Assembly (NCBI GenBank): GCA_018136815.1
Contig: CM030945.1
Span: 1,152,605-1,216,604 of the forward strand
Source of the DNA: Isochrysis galbana
Lineage: Eukaryota > Haptophyta > Isochrysidales > Isochrysidaceae
Direction: 5' to 3'
DNA: 64,000 nucleotides
In this document: one piece after another, positions 11,451 through 20,471 of the stretch
Layout of the letters: each line of letters starts with the position of its first letter
How positions within the stretch are numbered: position 1 is the first letter of the stretch
Translations under genes and position numbers: made by a program
Notes under the pieces: generated by a model
Told to the model about the DNA's origin: nothing
The model's input: only the letters and a program-made list of their open reading frames with translations
Database searches by the model: none

Positions 11451-12850
11451 TGTTGTATTCCTGCCCATCTGAAGGCTGTAGGCATGAATATTCGTGTAAG
11501 GTACGCGCTCACAATTACAATTGAACAGTTCCCCGTGTTGCCACTGACGCACAAGACACACAGATTCGGATTCCCCATGGTCTCAAGTCCAGGTTTGCAG
11601 ATTTTGGTCTCGAAATTTGCGATTCGAATTTTGTTTTTGCTGTTACTATAATTGTTGGCTCGTTTAAGGTAATAAACCGGCATGACTTCGACTTCTCGTT
11701 CCGCAGTTGCTCTGCGAGACTCTCTCTCTCTCTCTCTCCGTCCTCCTCTCCTCGGCCGACGGAGGGAAGTTTCGTCCAAAACATTCTCCGGTCCCAGGAT
11801 GTTCCGTGGGGGTCTCTCTGCGCTCCGCGAGGGAAAGGACGCGATCTCGCTCCGAGATCACCCTCGCGCCCTCCCACGCTGCCCCGCCGTGCCCTCGGTC
11901 CCTCGCCCCCCGCGGCAGGTTCTTCCTCTCGGCGTGCCATCCGTCGCCTCCGGCCGTTATATTATTCCCCCCCCCCGCGCGAGGTTCTTCTCCTCCGCGC
12001 GCGGTTCGTTTCCTCCGGCCGTCGTTCGTTCCCCCCCTCGCGCGCGCTGTTCCCCCCCCCTCGCTTCGATTCCTCTCGCGATTCCTTCGATGATTGCCTC
12101 CATCTCGTCCGTTCTTCTTCGCGATTCTCGCGGAGGGGGTACCGATGTTTAACGTTAGTTTCGCCGCGTTTTCGGTGAAAGAAAGGAAGAACGAATGGCA
12201 CGCGCCCCGCGTCTCGCGTCTTGTTTCGTCGCCCCTTGCTCGTCGCTTGTCTAGAAGGTCTCTCTGCACATCGCCTTCTTCCCCCCCGCGCGAGTTTGGA
12301 CCTCTCCTCGACCCTCCGCGTTGGCTTCAGCGGACGAGTTTTCACTTTAACGATAGTTTGAACCCTTCGTTTGCGTAGTTTTGCGCTCTCTTTCCGTATT
12401 TCTTCGCGCATGACGAGCGATCGCGACCTCAGCCTTTGTCGCACGGGGAGGGTTTGTTTATCGTATGATTCCGGAGTGTTTACGTTAGTTTTCTGAGCCC
12501 AAGGTCGTTGGGGTTTGGGTTTCTTGTGAGTGTTTTTGTAGCAGCTTCGTCGAGTCCCACCGTGTTCCCAAGCGAGTCCCCCCGAGTTCCCGAGTCTATA
12601 CCCCGAGTCAACGACTCAATACCAGCCAAGCACGCGCCTGAGCCACCCCCAGTCGCCTGCCACCACCTCCCACAAGCCTCCTTCCACACTTCCGCGCCCT
12701 CCGTGCGTCGTGCGTCGTGCGTCGATCACCATGCCCGTAGTCACCCCCGAGGAAAGCTCCATGAGCTCCCCGCAAGAACCGCATTCCGCGCTAGCTGCCG
12801 GCGCGCCCTCGCAGGCCATCTCCAAGAGTGAGATGAGCCTTGCTCTGACA
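11451..12850 (+). repeat. 5' LTR
   Basis: Starts TGTTGTATTC and ends GCTCTGACA. It contains a CT microsatellite near 11720-11738. The 3' end is confirmed independently by the LTR at 1-901 and by a remnant near 55.5 kb that stop at the same base. The gag ORF begins inside it at 12731. Confidence 0.95.
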
Positions 12851-13852
12851 AGCACAAAATCTTCGCTCGCGCCTTCGGCTCCGGTCGTCACGTCGAGTTC
12901 TTCCCTTGAGAAATCTTCATCGTCCCCGCGTCATGAGCCCGTCTCTTCTTCTTCTCTTCCCGAACTGTTCGGGTCGAAGTCTCCTGGGGAAGAGAGCCTC
13001 GTGGGACCCCTCCCTTCTTCAAAGGAGAGCCTTTCCGAGCCAGTTCTCCCCCCCTCTCGCCTCTCCGCGCCGACGGTCGAAGTTCCGCCGCCTCCGCGGG
13101 CCTCTACTCACACCCCGTCAACTGGAGCTGGAATGGGTCCTCTAGCCTCGTCCGTTGCTCCACCGGTGGCCTTTCCTCTCCTTTCTTTCGCTGATCCTTT
13201 GCCAAGTGTTCCTTCCTCTCTCAATCCCTCTGTGGTTGGTGCTGAAGATGATGTGGGTTCCGTCCGGTCCCTCCCTCCTTTCGAGCCCCCACCATATGAA
13301 GAGTTTGTTCCACCCCCGTCGACGTATTCGTACCCCAAACGTAATGTCGTTCCACCTCCGACCGCCACCGTCGGCGCCGCCCAAATCATGGACCAACAAG
13401 TCCAGATCGAGGCTCTCCGCGGCGCTGTCGACCGCCTCGAGTCCTCTACCCTCCAAGCCGCCCAGCGCCACGAAGAATTTCAGCGAGAGGTGGGGTCTAC
13501 CTTCAACACGATACTCAACATTCTACAGGGCCAAGCGGGCACTACGACTTCGTCTCGAGTCGAAACTTCGCCACCGCTTGTGGAAGAAGGAGACAACTCC
13601 ATCGGTGCTCCCCCTGCCTCGGCCAAGTTCCCTTCTCAACCTTTGCCCGCCGCGCCGTTCTCCGTTCCGCCAAATCCGATTTCCGATCCCGTACCCAATA
13701 CACCCGTTCCTGTCCCGTCTGTCAAGCCTGTTTCTGATCCCCAACCTCCACCCACCGTCGCGGGCCTCCGCTCGCTTCCAAATCCGGCGACTCGGCGGCA
13801 TCCCGTCGATCCAAGCCTCGCCGGGATGTTTCTGAGCGAGAGGTCATCCTAG
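12731..13852 (+). CDS. Retrotransposon gag-like ORF 1 (Ser/Pro-rich)
   Basis: The ORF begins at the ATG at 12731, inside the 5' LTR, and runs through the LTR end without interruption for about 373 codons. It is Ser/Pro-rich, with a short helical stretch QVQIEALRGAVDRLESS around residues 221-237 and following residues. It ends at 13852. The next ORF continues in the -1 frame, and the text just before its ATG (SEREVILASWDQLFN in that frame) also looks coding. ORF 1 and ORF 2 are therefore probably one Gag joined by a frameshift, whether programmed, mutational or a sequence error. Confidence 0.6.
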   Translation: MPVVTPEESSMSSPQEPHSALAAGAPSQAISKSEMSLALTSTKSSLAPSAPVVTSSSSLEKSSSSPRHEPVSSSSLPELFGSKSPGEESLVGPLPSSKESLSEPVLPPSRLSAPTVEVPPPPRASTHTPSTGAGMGPLASSVAPPVAFPLLSFADPLPSVPSSLNPSVVGAEDDVGSVRSLPPFEPPPYEEFVPPPSTYSYPKRNVVPPPTATVGAAQIMDQQVQIEALRGAVDRLESSTLQAAQRHEEFQREVGSTFNTILNILQGQAGTTTSSRVETSPPLVEEGDNSIGAPPASAKFPSQPLPAAPFSVPPNPISDPVPNTPVPVPSVKPVSDPQPPPTVAGLRSLPNPATRRHPVDPSLAGMFLSERSS

Positions 13853-13875
13853 CCTCATGGGACCAACTGTTTAAC

Positions 13876-15498
13876 ATGTCCCCCTATGAGGTAGCTTCTC
13901 TCTACAAGAACTCCGACGATTTCGAGCTAATCCACGCCATTCTCAACGGCGGCCTCTCTCGGGCCGGCAATGTTTGGCACTACCGTGTGTTTTTCGAGAA
14001 GGAGCACGTGACCAAGTGGGCTCGGAGCCGCTTCTTCCTCGACCGCACCCTCCATCACCAAGTCCGAATGGGCAAAGAGCTTTCCGAGATCAAGTTCCCC
14101 AAGGGCCTGGCCTCGGACAACGTCCAGACAGCGGCCACCTCCTGGAATGATTTTCGTCTGTCCTTCATCAAGCCACTCGAGCGCGCCCTCTCGCTCGGCT
14201 GCGACCACCGTGAAATCTTTACATCCTTGCTAGCGGCCGCCAACTTGTGCACCACCGGCAACCAAAGGATTTACGCCTTCCTCCTCGATCTCGCCGAAGA
14301 TCCGGTTCTCTCTCTCAATCCCGCGCTGGCCTGCGACGTGCTTCTCCGCAAGTGCGACGCCACCTTCGCGGCCAACGTGCCCGGCTTCGCCAAAGACTCC
14401 GCCTCCATGGAGTGGGACCGCCTCGTAGCCCGTGAAGCCGGCTCCGATCTCTTAGAGTTATCCAAGAATTTGGTGCGCGCGTACGTCCGCAAGATGGGTG
14501 ACGCGAAGGTGGATGCCACGACGGTCTGGGACCACCCAAACATGTCGCACGATATCAATCAACGATTCGAGTCCATCATTCGGAACGACAAGGTCGACGC
14601 GGCTCGCGGCGTGGATAACGCGACCAAGTTCGGCGAGTATCTTGCAAAGACTCGCTTCCGCGTCGAGAACCACGAGCTTCCTCGTTCGGCCCTTTCGTGC
14701 GTCAACCTCTGCCAACGCTACTTGAGCCCGTACGAACAGTCCCGTGCTGGCCAACAACAAACGTCGGTCACGGTCGCCGCCGTGACGCCGCCGGCGACTA
14801 CTTCCAAGTCCACCAAGACCGCCAAGGTTGCTAAGACTGCCTCTAACCCCGCAGACACTACGGCTTCGATGGTCGCCGCCGTCCAAGCGGCGGTGACCGA
14901 GGCATTAAAATTGCAAAACAACAACTCGAACCGCAAGGCGACTGGCGCTGACAATCGTCGGGCTCCGCCTCCGCCTACGAATTACTCCGCATCGTCTCCG
15001 TTACCGGACGCACTTCTTGACCGTCCCCTCGGCAAAAGCACGTCTTCCCGTCGCCAATGTGATCCCCCTCCGAACGGCCTTGGGCTTCCGGCCGATTCGG
15101 GCCTCTCGGAATGGGATCCAGGTAGCTGGTCTCGAGCGCGAGCCCGCTTCTGGCAAATCTCTCGTTACGCGGGTCACCCGGCCCTTCGCGCTGCGCTCAC
15201 GCGCTGCCGTCCCTCGGATGCCACCATGACGGCGCCGCGTCTCGACGACTTAGACCGCGACGTCAAGGAGTGGACCGACGCCAACGGCTGCGCGTACTAC
15301 GCCTTTCGTCCCCGGGCTCCATCTGGTACGCCCGAGGCAGACTTGTGGAAGTATGGCACGGGCGACGGAGCTCATAACCCCGTCGTTTGCCAACCATACA
15401 TTCGTTTTCTCTGCGAAGGCGGCAGTGGCGAGTGTGGTAACGACCCAGAAGTCCACCGCCGCCTCCGCACGATGGTTGTTCTCCGTCCGGCCCAGTAG
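13876..15498 (+). CDS. Retrotransposon gag-like ORF 2
   Basis: About 540 codons, mostly helical in appearance for the first 290 residues, with Trp/Phe-rich blocks (KEHVTKWARSRFFLD, ATSWNDFRLSFIKPLERAL). A Ser/Thr/Ala/Lys-rich linker follows, then a C-terminal part with scattered Cys (RFLCEGGSGECGND). The position between the 5' LTR and pol, and the composition, fit a capsid-like Gag. I see no classical CX2CX4HX4C knuckle. Neighbouring frames 3' of about 15000 also look partly coding, so small frameshifts are likely. Confidence 0.6.
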   Translation: MSPYEVASLYKNSDDFELIHAILNGGLSRAGNVWHYRVFFEKEHVTKWARSRFFLDRTLHHQVRMGKELSEIKFPKGLASDNVQTAATSWNDFRLSFIKPLERALSLGCDHREIFTSLLAAANLCTTGNQRIYAFLLDLAEDPVLSLNPALACDVLLRKCDATFAANVPGFAKDSASMEWDRLVAREAGSDLLELSKNLVRAYVRKMGDAKVDATTVWDHPNMSHDINQRFESIIRNDKVDAARGVDNATKFGEYLAKTRFRVENHELPRSALSCVNLCQRYLSPYEQSRAGQQQTSVTVAAVTPPATTSKSTKTAKVAKTASNPADTTASMVAAVQAAVTEALKLQNNNSNRKATGADNRRAPPPPTNYSASSPLPDALLDRPLGKSTSSRRQCDPPPNGLGLPADSGLSEWDPGSWSRARARFWQISRYAGHPALRAALTRCRPSDATMTAPRLDDLDRDVKEWTDANGCAYYAFRPRAPSGTPEADLWKYGTGDGAHNPVVCQPYIRFLCEGGSGECGNDPEVHRRLRTMVVLRPAQ

Positions 15499-17237
15499 GT
15501 CGCCGGCGGGGCCCACGTCCGCGCTGTTACCCCGCTACCAGTCCAGGGTAGTGGGCCTGAACGCCACCCACCAAAAGATCGTATTACGCTACGGCCGAGT
15601 ACTTCTACGGCCTCCAACCGGTACCCCAAGATTCCCCAAGTTCCAGACAAGCCCTACCACCTCCATCCCCCTCTTTCTCCTGCCCCCTCGCCGATTGCCC
15701 CTATTTCTCCCAATGCCGATGATTCCATCCTGATTCTCGATATCACGCACGAGTCCTCAAAACCAAGTCAACCGTCACCGCCTCTCTATCAACTCAAGCC
15801 GCTCAACCGCTACCCCCCGCCACTCCTCAAGCATCCCCAGTCCAAGACCTCACGGTCTGCGAAAATCCAGCCGCCGCAGGCCCAATCCAACCTTCAATCC
15901 TTCAAATCAAATTTCGCATGTCCGAGCCACAAAACGTCTCCCGAGTACGAGTCCGAGTCCAAGTCACGTTCAGAATTACCCTCTTCGTCTTACGCCACCG
16001 CGAGCCCATCTACGAGTCTGAGCCCAGTCCAGTCATCACCGGTATCACCAGTCTCCATTACTACGACGATGGAGGCACAGTTCTCCGGTTCTTCCCCACT
16101 TTCTTTCGAGTCCGAGTCCAAGCCTGTTTTGAGCAAACCCCGTTCTGAGCCATCCGAGTCCGAGTCCGAGTCCGAGTCCGAGTTACAACGTCACCGAGTC
16201 CTACCACGCGGTCGACCGCAGGATTAACGGAGCTCCAGCCACTCACTGAGCCTCCGACGACCACTCCTTCCGCGGGAGTGTTCACCTTCGGTCCTCCGCG
16301 CCCCGAGTCTGAGTCATTTGGAATCTCCGGTCACGTCCAGAATCCCAACCACAACCGAGCCCCGTTTCACGAGCAACCGCGTATCGAGTCCAAACACAAG
16401 CTGACGCCGAAGCCCTCGACGACAGCCACTGTGTCCTTGTCCGAGCCACCGTTCCGAGTCTCGCCGCAGCCGGCCTGCCACTCCAGCAGGCTGCACGCCG
16501 CCGAGCCGATCCCTTCCGTTTCCGTTCCGAGTCCGAGTCCAATCGCACAAGACAGTGCATCCCGAGCCCGCGTAATCAAGCCCGTCACCGAGTCCGAGTT
16601 TACGGCCGCACCGAGCCAACCGGTGCTGGCCACCATGCCCCTATCGTCATCACAAGCTTCCGCTTCGTCCTCATCGACGGTTGCGACGCCAGGGGGCTTC
16701 ACCTTTGGGCCGGCCCCGTCCGTTCCCATTTCGAAAGTTAGCCCTGTTATTGGCGTCCAGCACGCCAGAAACGACGAGTCCGAGTCCGAGTACAAATTAA
16801 CGTCACCGCGGAGTCCGCGGTCGACCACCGGCGTTCCCACGCCACCGCATCAACCGAGAGCCCTGGAGGAGCTTGAACAGCCGTCTCCTAGCCCCTCTCA
16901 AGTCGCCGAGTCTTCCGAATTCGAGTCTGAATCCACCGTAATTTCAGCGGTCCATCCACCCGCTAGCCCGAGCCAAGTCCTCCGAAGAATGCTTCGCATT
17001 GCAGAACCTCTTCGGCCACTACCCACGCCAGCCGCTGCCGCAGAGCCACCACCCTGGCCCCAGCCTTCCCCGCAGCCGGCTTCTACGACAGCCACGTCCC
17101 TTCTTTCGCCGGCGCCGACCCCGCCGACGACAGAATGCAACGACGTCTCCTCTTCCGACGTGACCATGGAGAGTGACCACAACTCCTCTGCACGTCGAGA
17201 ACGGCGGCCTCCCAAACCGAGCTTCTACGCCCATTGA
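15499..17237 (+). other. Ser/Pro-rich, GAGTCC-repeat spacer of the retrotransposon
   Basis: The main open frame is 16278-17237 (about 319 codons). It is dominated by Ser, Pro, Glu and Thr with GAGTCC hexamer runs (for example 16159-16185) coding Glu-Ser repeats. It contains no recognisable domain and looks like a disordered linker in the polyprotein. From 16685 on it is repeated after the N gap. Confidence 0.5.
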
Positions 17238-18268
17238 GCCAGCCCAACCGAGTCCCTGAGCCATGTCCTTCATGTCTCTCACCGGTGGTCTCGCGGCCGC
17301 GGCGTCCGTCGCCGCCGTCGACACCCCACTTCTCCGAGTTTCTTCGTCAATCCCGTCCTCCGAGCCCGTCTCTACGTCGTCGATATCCGAGTCTTCTTCC
17401 ATTCGTCCTACGTCGCTGCGGCCACCGGTCGCCGCCTCCGAGCACTGCCTGCCTCTCGATACCACTGCCACCACCATCATGCGCGTGGCAGCGATCAATG
17501 CGTCCGCGATCCAGTCCTTCGATTCCTCTCAAAACAACTCCGATGTCGGCACCCGTGATGATACCCCGTCACCCGCTCTCCACGCTCTCGCCTCTCTTCG
17601 TGCACGAGCGAGCGGCTCTGCGGTGGTATTACCTCGGCACCTCACGGAGGCAGCCCAAGAGCTTCGCCGGCCTCGCAATGCACCCTAGCCTCGCCTGCCG
17701 CCGCGCTACCCAAGCACTTCGATGAGCTTTGCGCTGAGCTCACGAAGATGAATCAACGAGTCCAAGACGGGCTGACGTCTGGCTGTCACGCACCACGCGT
17801 TCTCGTCGTTGGCGAGACGAGCGGCGTCGTCTCCTCCATGTTCCTACTCGCCCGGTGCTGATGTAGCTACGTGCGATTTGTATCCTTCCGAGATCGATTA
17901 CGTGCCCCACTTCCAGGCGACGCGCTTCATGTCCAAAACCTAGGTTGGGACCTAGTCATCGCCCACCCGCCCTGCACGTACCTCTCCGCTGTCAGCAGTC
18001 AATGGCTCTCCCAAGAACCCGGACGTCGTGCCGCTCTTGAGTCGGCCGCTCGCGTCTTCAAGTCAATGGCCTCCGCCACTGCTCCGTTTGTAGCGGTCGA
18101 GAACCCTCGGATGCATGCGGAAGCTCGCCGTTTAGTCGGGGGGTTGACCCCGACCCAATTCGTCCAACCCTGGGAGCACGGCACTGGACACCAGAAAGCC
18201 ACCGGGTTGTACCTCACCAAAGGGCTGCCGCCCCTCCAGCCAACTTGCGTCGTGGATGGCCGTGAGTC
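16685..18268 (+). repeat. First copy of a 1.58-kb duplicated segment before the N gap
   Basis: It matches 18369-19951 nearly base for base. It ends exactly at the gap and the second copy starts exactly after it. Differences are single-base indels, such as an extra C near 17850 and missing bases near 17687 and 17918. These break the methyltransferase frame here but not in the second copy. Confidence 0.95.
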
Positions 18269-18368
18269 NNNNNNNNNNNNNNNNNNNNNNNNNNNNNNNN
18301 NNNNNNNNNNNNNNNNNNNNNNNNNNNNNNNNNNNNNNNNNNNNNNNNNNNNNNNNNNNNNNNNNNNN
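18269..18368. other. 100-N assembly gap inside the retrotransposon
   Basis: Exactly 100 Ns, a conventional scaffold-gap length. Both sides hold the same sequence, which suggests overlap rather than missing sequence. Confidence 0.98.
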
Positions 18369-18944
18369 GACGCCAGGGGCTTCACCTTTGGGCGCCCGTC
18401 CGTTCCCATTTCGAAAGTTAGCCCTGTTATTGGCGTCCAGCACGCCAGAAACGACGAGTCCGAGTCCGAGTACAAATTAACGTCACCGCGGAGTCCGCGG
18501 TCGACCACCGGCGTTCCCACGCCACCGCATCAACCGAGAGCCCCTGGAGGAGCTTGAACAGCCGTCTCCTAGCCCCTCTCAAGTCGCCGAGTCTTCCGAA
18601 TTCGAGTCTGAATCCACCGTAATTTCAGCGGTCCATCCACCCGCTAGCCCGAGCCAAGTCCTCCGAAGAATGCTTCGCATTGCAGAACCTCTTCGGCCAC
18701 TACCCACGCCAGCCGCTGCCGCAGAGCCACCACCCTGGCCCCAGCCTTCCCCGCAGCCGGCTTCTACGACAGCCACGTCCCTTCTTTCGCCGGCGCCGAC
18801 CCCGCCGACGACAGAATGCAACGACGTCTCCTCTTCCGACGTGACCATGGAGAGTGACCACAACTCCTCTGCACGTCGAGGAACGGCGGCCTCCCAAACC
18901 GAGCTTCTACGCCCATTGAGCCAGCCCAACCGAGTCCCTGAGCC

Positions 18945-20471
18945 ATGTCCTTCATGTCTCTCACCGGTGGTCTCGCGGCCGCGGCGTCCGTCGCGCCGTC
19001 CGACACCCCACTTCTCCGAGTTTCTTCGTCAATCCCGTCCTCCGAGCCCGTCTCTACGTCGTCGATATCCGAGTCTTCTTCCATTCGTCCTACGTCGCTG
19101 CGGCCACCGGTCGCCGCCTCCGAGCACTGCCTGCCTCTCGATACCACTGCCACCACCATCATGCGCGTGGCAGCGATCAATGCGTCCGCGATCCAGTCCT
19201 TCGATTCCTCTCAAAACAACTCCGATGTCGGCACCCGTGATGATACCCCGTCACCCGCTCTCCACGCTCTCGCCTCTCTTCGTGCACGAGCGAGCGGCTC
19301 TGCGGTGGTATTACCTCGGCACCTCACGGAGGCAGCCCAAGAGCTTCGCCGGCCTCGCAATGGCACCCTAGCCTCGCCTGCCGCCGCGCTACCCAAGCAC
19401 TTCGATGAGCTTTGCGCTGAGCTCACGAAGATGAATCAACGAGTCCAAGACGGGCTGACGTCTGGCTGTCACGCACCACGCGTTCTCGTCGTTGGCGAGA
19501 CGAGCGGCGTCGTCTCCTCCATGTTCCTACTCGCCGGTGCTGATGTAGCTACGTGCGATTTGTATCCTTCCGAGATCGATTACGTGCCCCACTTCCAAGG
19601 CGACGCGCTTCATGTCCAAAACCTAGGTTGGGACCTAGTCATCGCCCACCCGCCCTGCACGTACCTCTCCGCTGTCAGCAGTCAATGGCTCTCCCAAGAA
19701 CCCGGACGTCGTGCCGCTCTTGAGTCGGCCGCTCGCGTCTTCAAGTCAATGGCCTCCGCCACTGCTCCGTTTGTAGCGGTCGAGAACCCTCGGATGCATG
19801 CGGAAGCTCGCCGTTTAGTCGGGGGGTTGACCCCGACCCAATTCGTCCAACCCTGGGAGCACGGCACTGGACACCAGAAAGCCACCGGGTTGTACCTCAC
19901 CAAAGGGCTGCCGCCCCTCCAGCCAACTTGCGTCGTGGATGGCCGTGAGTCGGCCATGGCTAACCTCTCTCCTTCACCGCACCGTGGCGCTCTTCGCAGC
20001 CGCACCTACGTCGGTGTAGCTGGAGCGATGGCGATCCATTGGATGCCGGTTCTTCTTCGACATTTGAGCCAACAGCGAGACCAGACGTCGACGAAGAAAT
20101 TGTCCGCGTTAGAGCTACTCGCTTGCGCGCGGTGCAGCCTATTGGACCGGCCTTCACTTAGCTCGACCGAGGCTACCGCCTACGAGCCGTGGTCGGCTCT
20201 TCATCGTTATGAGAGGGGGAGGGAAACGAGTGAAGTTTCTTCCGACCCCGTTGTTTCCCGTCCAGCTACTCCGAGTCAGACAACCACGAAGACCAAAAAG
20301 AAACCCACGATAACCACGACAACGACACGCCACTCCACGCCTCCGAGTCTACACTCCACGACCCATTCTCTCCATGGACCGCCCCGCCTCCGGCACGCGC
20401 GAGCTCGCCGCGTCCGACGACGCCGACGACTCTCCGGAAGCGGCGCCAACAATGGCAATCATTCGGAGTGA
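18945..20471 (+). CDS. Phage-type DNA cytosine methyltransferase domain in a retrotransposon
   Basis: A 508-codon ORF sits between gag and pol. Residues about 170-365 match the phage/prophage DNA cytosine methyltransferase family in motif order. There is an AdoMet-binding-type start (RVLVVGETSG... followed by GADVATCDL). The catalytic-type motif DLVIAHPPCTYLS has Cys238, VENP follows at about 279-282, QPWEHG about 20 residues later, then KATGLYL, GLPPLQPT and RSRTYVGVAGAMA. Such enzymes transfer a methyl group from S-adenosylmethionine to cytosine in DNA. The first about 150 residues are Ser/Thr-rich linker, and the tail after about residue 400 is low-complexity. It overlaps pol by the tetranucleotide GTGA at 20468-20471. 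Pol's frame is open and protein-like upstream of 20468 too, so MTase and Pol may form one polyprotein. The intact motifs argue for recent function. Activity is inference. Confidence 0.85.
   Translation: MSFMSLTGGLAAAASVAPSDTPLLRVSSSIPSSEPVSTSSISESSSIRPTSLRPPVAASEHCLPLDTTATTIMRVAAINASAIQSFDSSQNNSDVGTRDDTPSPALHALASLRARASGSAVVLPRHLTEAAQELRRPRNGTLASPAAALPKHFDELCAELTKMNQRVQDGLTSGCHAPRVLVVGETSGVVSSMFLLAGADVATCDLYPSEIDYVPHFQGDALHVQNLGWDLVIAHPPCTYLSAVSSQWLSQEPGRRAALESAARVFKSMASATAPFVAVENPRMHAEARRLVGGLTPTQFVQPWEHGTGHQKATGLYLTKGLPPLQPTCVVDGRESAMANLSPSPHRGALRSRTYVGVAGAMAIHWMPVLLRHLSQQRDQTSTKKLSALELLACARCSLLDRPSLSSTEATAYEPWSALHRYERGRETSEVSSDPVVSRPATPSQTTTKTKKKPTITTTTTRHSTPPSLHSTTHSLHGPPRLRHARARRVRRRRRLSGSGANNGNHSE

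Noticed and set aside
16685-19951. A tandem duplication giving two methyltransferase genes
   Set aside because: The breakpoints coincide with the N gap and the differences look like contig-end errors, so I treat it as one locus.
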